DNA of 64,000 nt from positions 90,239 through 154,238 of the forward strand of contig JARGPI010000018.1 in assembly GCA_029213005.1 (NCBI GenBank), read 5' to 3'. Shown in pieces: positions 8,831 through 17,092 of the stretch (within the stretch, counting starts at the first letter, position 1; each line of letters starts with the position of its first letter). A model generated the notes under the pieces. It did no database searches, was not told the DNA's origin, and saw only the letters and a list, made by a program, of their open reading frames with translations. The position numbers and the translations under genes were made by a program. This DNA comes from Verrucomicrobiales bacterium (GTDB taxonomy: Bacteria; Verrucomicrobiota; Verrucomicrobiia; Verrucomicrobiales; DEV007).

Positions 8831-11800
8831 CTACCGTTTCAGAATTATTTCCGAATGATTATCAGCGGTAACGGGGATGTGGTATCCGCTTTCATCTTCG
8901 TAGAATTTTAAATGGTAACTTCCCGGAGTATCCAGGTTGACTCCTTCAAACTGAAAGATTCCATCGAATTGAGTCTCGATTCCCTCGTCGGAAAAGGTTC
9001 CGCCTTCCGGAGCAGTGTAGATCAGTTGTACGGTTTGCCCTGCGGCAGGCTTTCCTCCGGAGTCGAGGACGCGGCCCGATACTGATACCCCCGGGGCGAA
9101 TTGAAAAGTCGCTTCGCCAAACGGGTTATTTTGGTCGATGAAGATGGGCTCACTGGCGACTCGCGTATTCTTTCGATAAATGTGGAGTCGATACCAGTAG
9201 CCCAGGGGGAGCGGTGCGGCGAAAAATTCGCTGATTTGGTCGTGGCGATGGGAACTGTTCTTGATTGAGGGCAGTCCGCGTAGCTTGTCTTCGCCTTCAC
9301 CCGGAACATGTCGGATGGATATCAAGAGATCGCTCGCCGGAGTGCCATTACTCTCCAGGATTTTCCCTTTGATGCCTCCGGCTTCCACTATCGCAATTTC
9401 AGCGCGAATTGCTTCGTCTTTCGGTGGGATTTCGTTCCGTTTCGAAATATAGATTCGTTTTTCTGGAAACCAGAAGCCGTCGGACCAATCCGGGCTGATT
9501 TCTATGGTGAGAGGAAAATAAACAGGGGCGTCACGGAGATGCATCTTTCCTGCCTCCACTTTTTGTTTAGTATGTTCCCATCCGTTGATTCCGTAGTTAG
9601 ACACTTTGACGTCTCCATCCCACGGCTCGGTTCCTTGAGGTGCTTTGAAGTCGATTACGATATCCCGTTCACCAAGTTTTTCCCGCTGGTTAGGTGGTGT
9701 GGTTTTTGGAGTCGATGCCGACAATACCACGGGTTCGGTTTCCGAATCGATATCCGGAGTTCGCCACTCGGCATTTCCAGCTGAAAGGGTCAGTCTGCCG
9801 GGCCAGAGGTTCTCAATCCGGAAATTTGCCGTTCCGTTTTCTGCGGGCTCGGTTAGTGCGGTTTCCCACCATCCGTTGGTTTGTCTTTTTTTCCACGATG
9901 TCCCGCCGGTTATCTTAAGCGGGTAACGGCCGGACGTATCCGGTTCTACGCCAGCCAATTGAGTTAAGTCCAGTTTGCCGCTTAACCGTCTCGGGGCCGG
10001 GATCTGGCTGGTTTGGTTCTCTCCATGGTAGGGCGAAATATCGGTGAGGAAGGCGCGGTGTCCTTCGGGGCTGATGACGCACAAATCCCAATTTTGGTTT
10101 GATGTCATTTGATGAATTTTGACGCGCCCGTCGCGATCAGTTGTGCCGAGTGGGCGGTGGGCATAGTTGAATTCTCTGGCTTTTCGGATTTCTGCATTGG
10201 CTATCGGTCTTCCGGTGGTCTCGTCGAGGATTGTAAGGGTAAATGTATCGCTATCGGGTATGGTGACCTCCGTGGTTTCCCGGGGGCCCATTTTTATGGA
10301 ATCGATATTGCACCAGGCGTAGTTTTTATCCCACAGGTAGAGTGAAAATTCAGCAGGTTCATCGAGTTGTAGCGTGACTGTACCTTCGTTATTGCTAGTC
10401 ACTTTCCGGTGATGTCCGCGACCGCCTAGTACCAGATTGAAATCCAGATTACCTATCGGCGCTCCTGCCTCATTTAAAACCCGTAGATAAGCGTCCGTTC
10501 CTTTTTTGAGGGTGATGGTGTGTTCCACAACCGCTTTCCCTGGTTCAGGAGCCATCGAGGGCGTCGAGACCGGGACCCATTTCGGTGAGAAATAGTGGAT
10601 TTGACTGACGCCAGCTTCGATTTTCCGGGTAAAATTCTGATGGTTCGACAAATTGGTCGAAAGCGAGCTGTTCTCGTGGGTGACATTGAGAGATAAGACA
10701 AGTTTGTCGAGAAAGGCTTTTTCAAAAGGTTCGCCCTGCTCGTCCCGGATGTTGATTTTCAGTTCATAAGGATCGGTCCGTTTTATTGCAGGTGGGGTTT
10801 CGGCGCGAAGCGACGAGCTGATCCGGGCGCGTTCAGCACCTGTGAGTATGTCAGCGGCGCGGATTGAAACGCCGTGAATCGACCACAGGGCAATACCGAC
10901 TACGAGGACTGACAGTAACACCGATGAAAAGTTGATCGTGGGCGTCGGCCGGTGAGTTGGGAACAGGATTCGCTTCATCCGGGCGGAGATTCCGGATGAC
11001 CTCTGGCCTGCCATCGACATAAGCGGTGCGGGAATTCTACCGGTCGTTTCGGTAGTTATTTGAATCCATTCGGCGACACCTTCAACGTAGGTCTCCCGGT
11101 GATCAGAAACGGCCCGGCTCGCCAGTAAGTCACAGGCGGCTTCTCTTTCCTCCCGGGTGAGATTCCCGAGAAACCAAACTGCAGGGTTGAAAAACAGAAT
11201 TGATTCACAGACTCGCTGAATCAAATTTACCTGGTAGTCATACCGCTTTATGTGGGCCAGTTCATGAGCAAGAATCACGCTCCACATTTTGGTCGAGCTG
11301 TTATCCGGTAGATCGGCCGGAATAAGAATAACCCGCTTCAAAAAGCCGGTGACTGCGGGGTGGATGATCTGCCCGCAGCTTCGGAGTGAGACCTCCGAGG
11401 TGATGCCAATCTTTTGTTTCAGTTCGCTGAGCAAAGGCTCGAGAAATTCGACCCTTCTTGCCGCGTCGGACCTTTTGCGAACCAGGTCGGCGGCGGACCG
11501 GGAGTCACGGAACAAGATTGTGAGAAAGAAAAGGGCTCCGGATATCCACAGTAAACAAATCAAAGGAGACCATCTAAAAGCGCTGGTGATTTTTTCCGGT
11601 ATGGGATTTTGGACTGCCGGCGTTTGGGTGGCTTTTACTGTAGCAGGCGAAGGTGTCGCCTCCACCGGGGCGGGTAAAAAGGTGTCTGTTGAGGTGCGGG
11701 GAACATTGGTAGAGTGAAACAGCAGAGCCCAAACCACAACGGTGAGCAATGGGATGAGTAGTTGCGCGGATAGGGCAAGAAGGTAACGAAGGTTTGACCA

Positions 11801-11932
11801 CTTGGTAGGGATCGACCAAACCAGAATGACCGCAAGCAGAGTGATGACGGTTCCAGCCCAGAGGGAATGCCCGAAGGAGCGAACCAGAGTCTGCCACGCG
11901 GGCGTGTCGAACCATTGTAGTAGGGTGCTCAT
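8831..11932 (-). CDS. M56 family (BlaR1-like) sensor metalloprotease with large regulatory extension
   Basis: A 1,033-residue membrane protein. Four hydrophobic segments fall around residues 22-40, 49-72, 121-141 and 340-358. The M56 zinc protease domain lies between them, with HELAH at 223-227 and EREAACD (E264 as likely third ligand). In BlaR1/MecR1 relatives, ligand sensing activates cleavage that inactivates the partner repressor. Instead of a penicillin-binding sensor, this protein carries a ~650-residue extracytoplasmic region of carboxypeptidase-regulatory-like and Ig-like beta modules (for example SGRVLDSGGKPAAGQTVQLIY near the C-terminus). It overlaps the BlaI-like gene by 4 bases, which indicates coupled translation. 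The signal sensed is unknown; a beta-lactam role is not implied. Confidence 0.9.
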   Translation of the reverse strand: MSTLLQWFDTPAWQTLVRSFGHSLWAGTVITLLAVILVWSIPTKWSNLRYLLALSAQLLIPLLTVVVWALLFHSTNVPRTSTDTFLPAPVEATPSPATVKATQTPAVQNPIPEKITSAFRWSPLICLLWISGALFFLTILFRDSRSAADLVRKRSDAARRVEFLEPLLSELKQKIGITSEVSLRSCGQIIHPAVTGFLKRVILIPADLPDNSSTKMWSVILAHELAHIKRYDYQVNLIQRVCESILFFNPAVWFLGNLTREEREAACDLLASRAVSDHRETYVEGVAEWIQITTETTGRIPAPLMSMAGQRSSGISARMKRILFPTHRPTPTINFSSVLLSVLVVGIALWSIHGVSIRAADILTGAERARISSSLRAETPPAIKRTDPYELKINIRDEQGEPFEKAFLDKLVLSLNVTHENSSLSTNLSNHQNFTRKIEAGVSQIHYFSPKWVPVSTPSMAPEPGKAVVEHTITLKKGTDAYLRVLNEAGAPIGNLDFNLVLGGRGHHRKVTSNNEGTVTLQLDEPAEFSLYLWDKNYAWCNIDSIKMGPRETTEVTIPDSDTFTLTILDETTGRPIANAEIRKAREFNYAHRPLGTTDRDGRVKIHQMTSNQNWDLCVISPEGHRAFLTDISPYHGENQTSQIPAPRRLSGKLDLTQLAGVEPDTSGRYPLKITGGTSWKKRQTNGWWETALTEPAENGTANFRIENLWPGRLTLSAGNAEWRTPDIDSETEPVVLSASTPKTTPPNQREKLGERDIVIDFKAPQGTEPWDGDVKVSNYGINGWEHTKQKVEAGKMHLRDAPVYFPLTIEISPDWSDGFWFPEKRIYISKRNEIPPKDEAIRAEIAIVEAGGIKGKILESNGTPASDLLISIRHVPGEGEDKLRGLPSIKNSSHRHDQISEFFAAPLPLGYWYRLHIYRKNTRVASEPIFIDQNNPFGEATFQFAPGVSVSGRVLDSGGKPAAGQTVQLIYTAPEGGTFSDEGIETQFDGIFQFEGVNLDTPGSYHLKFYEDESGYHIPVTADNHSEIILKR

Positions 11933-12318
11933 TTGGGTTCAGTGGTTGATTGTTTTCGATATACTTCCAGAAGCTCGTTGATCGCATCCAGTTCATCAGG
12001 CACGATTTTTCGATCGAGTAGGCATTGCAATAACGAACTGGGGCGTCCATTGAATCCATGGTCCACGAGCCGGTCTACCTGACTTCCGAGAATTTCGTCC
12101 TGGGTGACCGCCGAGGACCACTGATCCGTCTTTCCATCCCGTTCCCGTGTCACGAGCTTCTTCTTTTCCATAACCTGGAGGGCGGAGAGAACCGTCGTGT
12201 AAGCCCGCTTTTTACCATCGGGTAATTCTTCGAGGAGTTTGCGAACCGGAACGGGCTCGAGTCTCCAGAGGGCTGACAGGATCTGCAATTCAAGGTCGGA
12301 CGGTTGATCGGGCTTCAT
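11929..12318 (-). CDS. BlaI/MecI/CopY family transcriptional repressor
   Basis: A 129-residue winged-helix repressor of normal family length. The N-terminus (SDLELQILSALWRLEPVPVR) and the wing region (TVLSALQVMEKKKLVTRERDGK) match BlaI/MecI. The C-terminal third would form the dimerisation helices. It is the partner of the overlapping M56/BlaR1-like protease and should be cleaved or released when that sensor is activated. Two direct CTACTAGA repeats just upstream are candidate operator half-sites, so autoregulation is likely. The divergent SDR gene at 12529 could share the control region. Confidence 0.93.
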   Translation of the reverse strand: MKPDQPSDLELQILSALWRLEPVPVRKLLEELPDGKKRAYTTVLSALQVMEKKKLVTRERDGKTDQWSSAVTQDEILGSQVDRLVDHGFNGRPSSLLQCLLDRKIVPDELDAINELLEVYRKQSTTEPK

Positions 12319-12328
12319 CTACTGCTAT

Positions 12329-12359
12329 TCTAGTAGGTTGTCTACGGGATGTCTAGTAG
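12329..12359. promoter_or_regulatory. Candidate BlaI-type operator (direct CTACTAGA repeats)
   Basis: Reading the minus strand towards the repressor gene, CTACTAGA occurs at 12359-12352 and again at 12336-12329, 23 bases apart, with related GTAGAC and CAGTAGA elements between and after. BlaI/MecI operators contain TACTA/TAGTA-type half-sites, so these repeats 11-41 bases before the ATG are plausible repressor binding sites. This is an inference from position and motif. Confidence 0.4.
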
Positions 12360-12528
12360 ATTTTTCTGGAGTGCTTTGCAAACTGCAGGTGAGTGGCTGA
12401 TTTTTTGCAATTTTTAGCGGCTTTGGAGAGGTGTGTGAGGGGTGGCTCCTTATGTAAAGTTCACCGTCAGGGCTGGCCCGACGCTGGTTCCCTGCGACCG
12501 TGGCACTGCGATTGCTCAAAAAATCCCC

Positions 12529-13317
12529 ATGGAAATAGAGCTGAAGGACAAGGTGGGCATTGTCACTGGCGGAAGCGAGGGGATCGGTGCCGAAATAGCG
12601 AGGATGATGGCGCGCTGTGGGGCCCGGGTCGGGATTGTCAGTCGTGATTTGAATGAGATGGCCGGGGTTGCGCAAAAAATCGCATCGATGGGAGGAGAAT
12701 GTATTTGCGTCAAGGCGGATGTCACCAGTGATGAACAGGTCGAAAGTGCAATCAACCGGGTTTGCGACAAATGGGGGAGATTGGATCTGCTTGTCGCCAA
12801 TGCAGGAATCAATGGAACGTGGGCCCCTATCGATGAGCTGACTCCTGAGGAGTGGCAGAAAACGATCGACATGAATCTTGGTGGAACTTATCGCACCATT
12901 CATTTCGCTGTTCCTAAAATGCGTGCGGCTGGAGGAGGCAGTATCGTGATCATTTCATCGATCAACGGGACGCGAACCTTTAGTAATGAAGGTGCGAGTG
13001 CCTATGGATGTAGTAAAGGCGGGCAGCTCGCTCTCGGTCAGATGCTGGCGCTTGAGCTGTCGAGGTCCAATATCCGCATCAACGTGGTTTGCCCGGGAGC
13101 GTTCACTACCGGGATTCATGATAAAACGGAACGACGAAATTTGGACGATATATCAATTCCGGCGGAATATCCCGAGGGAAAAGTTCCAATCACCCACGGT
13201 GAAATGGGCGACCCTGAGGAGGTTGCCAATCTGGTGACTTTTCTCCTCAGTGATACCGCAAAACACATTACCGGTTCGCCGGTATGGATCGATGGCGGCC
13301 AATCGCTCCTTCTGTGA
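12529..13317 (+). CDS. Short-chain dehydrogenase/reductase (SDR)
   Basis: A classical SDR of about 262 residues starting at ATG 12529 (MEIELKDKVGIVTGG). An earlier in-frame start at 12442 would add 29 unrelated residues and is not preferred. It shows the cofactor motif TGGSEGIG, the structural NAG (VANAGINGT), the catalytic Ser in IISSING, and the catalytic YGCSK. It should be an NAD(P)-dependent oxidoreductase with a Rossmann fold in the cytoplasm. The substrate is not predictable. It ends 7 bp before treZ, so the two may be co-transcribed. Confidence 0.88.
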   Translation: MEIELKDKVGIVTGGSEGIGAEIARMMARCGARVGIVSRDLNEMAGVAQKIASMGGECICVKADVTSDEQVESAINRVCDKWGRLDLLVANAGINGTWAPIDELTPEEWQKTIDMNLGGTYRTIHFAVPKMRAAGGGSIVIISSINGTRTFSNEGASAYGCSKGGQLALGQMLALELSRSNIRINVVCPGAFTTGIHDKTERRNLDDISIPAEYPEGKVPITHGEMGDPEEVANLVTFLLSDTAKHITGSPVWIDGGQSLLL

Positions 13318-13324
13318 TTTCGGT

Positions 13325-15137
13325 ATGGATAACTATCAATTTGGTCCGGTGTTTCTGAACGACGGCAGGGTTCGGTTTCGCGCTTACGCGAGGAGTTGCG
13401 ATACCTTGACGCTTCAATCTGGAGGATCGGCCCGCAATTCCGATGGATCGGAGGGAAGACGGGTGGTTCGAGGTTGAGGTCGAGACGCAGCATGGAGCGC
13501 GTTACCATTATAGGGCGGACCGCAAAAGCCGGGCTTTGCCGGATCCTGCAAGCCGCTTTCAGCCGGAGGGTGTCCATGGTCCATCTGAGCTTTTCGACCC
13601 ATTCCAATATCAATGGGAGTCTGAAAACTGGAGCGGTATTAGCGAGAGGGATCTGATATTATATGAACTCCACGTCGGAGCTTTTACTCCCGAAGGAACC
13701 TTTGCGGCAGCGATCAATCGACTGGATGAACTGGTCGATCTCGGAGTTACCGCTCTGGAATTAATGCCGGTCGCACAGTCCGCCGGAAGATGGAACTGGG
13801 GTTACGATGGTGTCAATCTATTCGCTCCGCGAAATACCTACGGCCGGCCGGAGGATATGATGGCTCTCATCGATGCCGCGCATCAGAGAGGTCTCGCGGT
13901 GATTTTGGATGTGGTATATAATCACTTTGGTCCGGAAGGAAACTACCTTGCCGAGTTTGGTGGATACTTGTCGGAAAAGCACTCCACGCCCTGGGGTGAT
14001 GCTCCGGATTTCGATGGTGAATATTTCGGATCACTACGCCGATTTTATCTAGAAAACGTTCGCTACTGGGTGGAGGGATTCCGGGTCGATGGGCTCCGTC
14101 TTGATGCAGCTCATTGTATGATAGATCACTCCAAAACGCACATCGTCGAGGAGGTCAGCCGGGAGTTCCAAAAGCTGAAGGCCCGACTCGGTCGACAGTG
14201 CCATCTGATCGCGGAAAGTAATGTTTACGACCCTGAAATGCTCGTTCCGCTGGAGGATGGCGGCTTTGGGATCGATGCCTTGTGGTGTGACGATTTTATC
14301 CACTCGATCAATGCAATCCTCCGGCCGGGTAAGAACCTCTCGGTGCGCTCTTACGAACCGATGGATATCGATCTGATCCTGCGCCGTGGCTATGTGTTTC
14401 ATGGCACCCTGAGCACCGAACGAATCCGTCACCTCCTCGACGAGTTTCCTGAAAAGGTAGGGATTGAATCATTAGTGGTAGCTTTGCAAAATCACGACTT
14501 TATCGGAAACGACCCCGGGGGAGAGCGGTTGCACCAGTTGACTTCGACAGAGGCGCAGCGTGCGGTCGCTGCGTTGTTGATCCTGCAACCGTCGATTCCC
14601 ATGCTGTTTATGGGGGAGGAGTTTGCCAGCGAATCGCCCTTTTACTTTTTCACGGATTTCGGTGACGAGAAAATCCGTCGAGCGGTGGAGCAGGGGCGCA
14701 AAGAGGAGCATCCTCTGCACGACTGGAACAACATCGTTTCCCCCATTTCCGATGCCGCATTTCTGGATTCGAAATTACTGGAAGCGTCCGCAGGGAATCA
14801 GCAAACTCTGGAATGGTATCGAACTCTACTGGAGATTCGCAAAGCATGGATCGCTGCGGAGATTCTATCCTCAACAAAGATGACAGCGACCTGGGATCCG
14901 GAGATGGAAGTCGCGCAAGTCGTCTATCAAGGCGATCCAGAGGGCTATATCGTTCTGGTTCGGCTACATTCTCCTAACCACGACGTTGGGAGCTTTCGAC
15001 TGAGTTTCACCGGGGAATGCATCCTGTCTCAAGGAACGGAGCTCGTCGTAAAAGAGGGCCGGTGTGAACTGACGATTGATCCTTTCGGTGTGGCGATTCT
15101 CCGTGGTTCCCTGATAGAGAAACGAGTTCGGCTATAG
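13325..15137 (+). CDS. treZ: Malto-oligosyltrehalose trehalohydrolase, split by a +1 frameshift
   Basis: TreZ is a GH13 enzyme that hydrolyses maltooligosyl-trehalose to release trehalose. The long frame (13443-15137) carries LYELHVGAFTPEGTF, WGYDGVNLFAP, GFRVDGLRLDA (nucleophile Asp), HLIAESN (acid/base Glu) and LQNHDFIGN. The N-terminal CBM48 part is in another frame: ATG 13325 reads MDNYQFGPVFLNDGRVRFRAY up to LTL at 13412-13414, then the frame must move by one base, after which codons from 13416 read NLEDRPAIPMDRREDGWFEVEV, as expected for TreZ. The second frame has a stop at 13407, so the shift falls in 13410-13477. It may be a sequencing error, a fresh pseudogene, or a shortened protein from an internal start. 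The usual partner treY is not in the window. Confidence 0.85.
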
Positions 15138-15162
15138 GCCGGTAAAGTGAAAAGAAGGCTTT

Positions 15163-16122
15163 CTACAGACCCAGTTTCTCTGCTCGTTGGTGCAATATAT
15201 CCGTGTAAGCCACGCGAAGATTGTCACTTAAAAAGCTGCGGTTTATCAGGGACCTCATCATCGGTAGCTGACCAGATAGTTCCTCTAGTATTTTATCGAG
15301 GTATTTGCTTGATAGACCGCACCTCTCGATACAAAAGTATTTTAACAAATCGGTTCTTGAAAGATTTCGCTTTTTTCCTTTGATAGGAAGTGCCACTTCT
15401 TCTGGCGGATTTTTTAATACAATCGTCGTATTCAATAAATCATAAGCCGGGCTCAATTTAATCATCGGTTGCCCATTCTGCTCGCGAGTGATGATCGAGA
15501 AATTTTTCAAATGCATATCCTCATTTCCGGTGAGATAGCAAAATAAAGTCAGTGTTGCGATCTTCCTCTTTTCAAGAACCGGAAAGGTACAATACTGTTC
15601 CAGGACAGATACCACTTTCTCCATTGAGCTGTCATATTTAGTCTCACGCGATCTGCCCGTGAGTTGAGCAAAGTCCTCCTGCGGGAACTTGCGATTGCTT
15701 CTGCCTTTCCGATCAAAACGTTTGATCCAATAAGTGAATGATTGATCCACCGCATATACCAATCCGTGATCAGGCGTCTCGATACCACACAGGCCGGCCA
15801 TCGTCATCGTCAACGACTCGTTAGCGGGCACCTCTTTAAACATCGTAGGGCATGGCTTCAGAATGAAACGCCCCCCGGTGTCGACAATTTCAAACTTTCC
15901 CTCATTTACTTTCAGTAAGGCACTCAGTTTCGGCTGCACACCCTGAATAGACATTTTGTCCGCCCGGGCGACCGCTTCAGCCATCTGTTGATCGGTCGTG
16001 TATTGAAGAGGGGTCAAATCCTTTAGGGTACGGCTCAGTGTTTGAAGTCCTTTTTTCGAGTAATGAGATTCATCCTCTTTCAGAAGATCCAAAGTAATCG
16101 GACAATAGCTCTTCATCTTCAT
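15163..16122 (-). CDS. hipT: HipT-type Ser/Thr kinase toxin of a HipBST system
   Basis: A 319-residue HipA-like kinase that lacks the N-terminal subdomain of full-length HipA, as in HipT. Visible landmarks are the Gly-rich loop S58-I-Q60-G-V-Q-P-K-L, the ATP-binding K89 (GGRFILKP), the catalytic D202 and N207 in GNEDMHLKN, and the metal-binding D228 in LSPAYDLL. Characterised HipT phosphorylates tryptophanyl-tRNA synthetase and is regulated by phosphorylation of serines in the Gly-rich loop; here the second serine position is Gln. The start overlaps hipS by 4 bases. It is the last gene of hipB-hipS-hipT. The target in this organism is unknown. Confidence 0.88.
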   Translation of the reverse strand: MKMKSYCPITLDLLKEDESHYSKKGLQTLSRTLKDLTPLQYTTDQQMAEAVARADKMSIQGVQPKLSALLKVNEGKFEIVDTGGRFILKPCPTMFKEVPANESLTMTMAGLCGIETPDHGLVYAVDQSFTYWIKRFDRKGRSNRKFPQEDFAQLTGRSRETKYDSSMEKVVSVLEQYCTFPVLEKRKIATLTLFCYLTGNEDMHLKNFSIITREQNGQPMIKLSPAYDLLNTTIVLKNPPEEVALPIKGKKRNLSRTDLLKYFCIERCGLSSKYLDKILEELSGQLPMMRSLINRSFLSDNLRVAYTDILHQRAEKLGL

Positions 16123-16457
16123 GTCCCGTGTTTATCTTCAGCCGGGAAAATAGTTATCGATCCAACCAAATCTCTTCCAACTGCGAGTAGTTGTTCAAAA
16201 TAGTCGCTCTTGTCAATCTTGAGCCGCCTTAGAAGGGCTTCCTGCATCACTCCCTCAGGCAGTAAGCCTTCGAAGAATGGTGGAAATCTGTGGAAATGGT
16301 AGGGTTCCGACTGAACCGGCAGAGTTAGCGATACCGGAATTCCATCATAACCTTCATGATAGGAAAAGGCCCAGGTTCCATCTTCTTTTTCGACGAGATA
16401 CCCTGCGAGTACATCTTGCTGATAGATTGAGGCTGAACGTTTCATATCAGATTTCAT
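16119..16457 (-). CDS. hipS: HipS-like antitoxin (HipA N-terminal subdomain as a separate protein)
   Basis: A 112-residue protein matching the HipA N-terminal subdomain 1. It shows IPVSLTLPVQSEPY, then HRFPPFFEGLLPEG and LLRRLKIDKSDYFEQLLAVGRDLVGSITI. In tripartite HipBST systems this piece is a free protein that neutralises HipT. It sits between hipB and hipT with overlapping ends (11 bases with hipB if it starts at 16457; a start at 16445 removes that overlap). The only Trp is W29; there is none in the central PPFFEGLLPEG region. Confidence 0.85.
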   Translation of the reverse strand: MKSDMKRSASIYQQDVLAGYLVEKEDGTWAFSYHEGYDGIPVSLTLPVQSEPYHFHRFPPFFEGLLPEGVMQEALLRRLKIDKSDYFEQLLAVGRDLVGSITIFPAEDKHGT

Positions 16458-16695
16458 CAGAGTCCTCCTCTTCTGTCAGTGAACTCTTCCATGCCGAAAT
16501 CAATGGACCACTCGGCTCCAACTTGATATTCAAAACCTTCAGAATCGCGCACAAATTACGCCACTGAATGCCCTCTTCACCTGCCTCAACCGATTGCACC
16601 ACGATCCGACTCACCTCAGCGATCTCGGCGAGCTCGATCTGGGAAAGCCCGGCCTGTCTTCGGTGAAAACGAATCAATTTATCGAGTGGAATCAT
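16447..16695 (-). CDS. hipB: HipB-like HTH transcriptional regulator
   Basis: An 82-residue XRE-family regulator starting at ATG 16695, preceded by GGAG 9 bases upstream, which decides this start over a longer one at 16755. The helix-turn-helix is LSQIELAEIAEVSRIVVQSVEAGEE, typical of HipB. It is the DNA-binding component of hipBST and should repress its own operon through the palindrome at 16779-16802. The acidic C-terminus (LTEEEDSDEI) is short. Operon order B-S-T matches described HipBST loci. Confidence 0.85.
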   Translation of the reverse strand: MIPLDKLIRFHRRQAGLSQIELAEIAEVSRIVVQSVEAGEEGIQWRNLCAILKVLNIKLEPSGPLISAWKSSLTEEEDSDEI

Positions 16696-16778
16696 AAGAT
16701 TAATCTCCGATGCAATGTAAACATGGCGAAATTGGTGGTTTCTGTCATTATTCACCCAAATTTCCGGACTTCAACCCC

Positions 16779-16802
16779 TTTTGCCATTTTGAAATGGCAA
16801 AA
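16779..16802. promoter_or_regulatory. Perfect palindrome, likely HipB operator
   Basis: TTTTGCCATTT (16779-16789), a 2-base TG centre, then AAATGGCAAAA (16792-16802): an exact 11+2+11 palindrome 84-107 bases upstream of the hipB ATG. Half-sites of the form ATGGCRAA recur in one orientation at 16723, 16794 and 16865, exactly 71 bases apart. This looks like an array of binding sites for the HipB repressor. Binding is inferred. Confidence 0.6.
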
Positions 16803-16811
16803 CCCTTGATT

Positions 16812-16831
16812 TATCCAATCACCGATGGATA
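16812..16831. promoter_or_regulatory. TATCC-N10-GGATA inverted repeat
   Basis: TATCC at 16812-16816 and GGATA at 16827-16831, separated by 10 bases. The E. coli HipB operator is TATCC-N8-GGATA, so this is a close but not identical arrangement next to the larger palindrome. It may be chance. The rest of the 397-base gap 16696-17092 shows the half-sites noted with that palindrome, and no other gene. Confidence 0.3.
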
Positions 16832-17092
16832 TCTGTCTAAAATTAACTTTTCTGATATCTAAACATGGCAAAGTCGATGTTTTTCTCTGCAAATTTAATT
16901 TTTGATCGGAAATTGGATAAAGTCGCCCTGTTTATATGGCATTACGTATCCTGCGGTAGTACCGCGGTATTGCGATTTTCCTTCGTGTTTCATGCGCATT
17001 GCAAAGACGTTTTGGTGAGAAGGGGCAAATAGCGGGATTTCTTCTATGGCATAGAGGATGCAAAAGAATGTTCTACCTAACAAAGTAGAGAA

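Noticed and set aside
8831..11932. Beta-lactam resistance (blaR1) annotation
   Set aside because: The sensor part is not a penicillin-binding domain and no beta-lactamase gene is near; only the M56 protease and BlaI-type repressor are supported.
13405..13420. True programmed +1 frameshift in treZ
   Set aside because: There is no in-frame stop after the CTT and no upstream stimulator like that of prfB, and TreZ is not known to need it; kept as a question only.
13396..13656. Third-frame ORF across the treZ junction
   Set aside because: Its translation does not match TreZ; the two frames used in the treZ entry explain the region with a single one-base shift.
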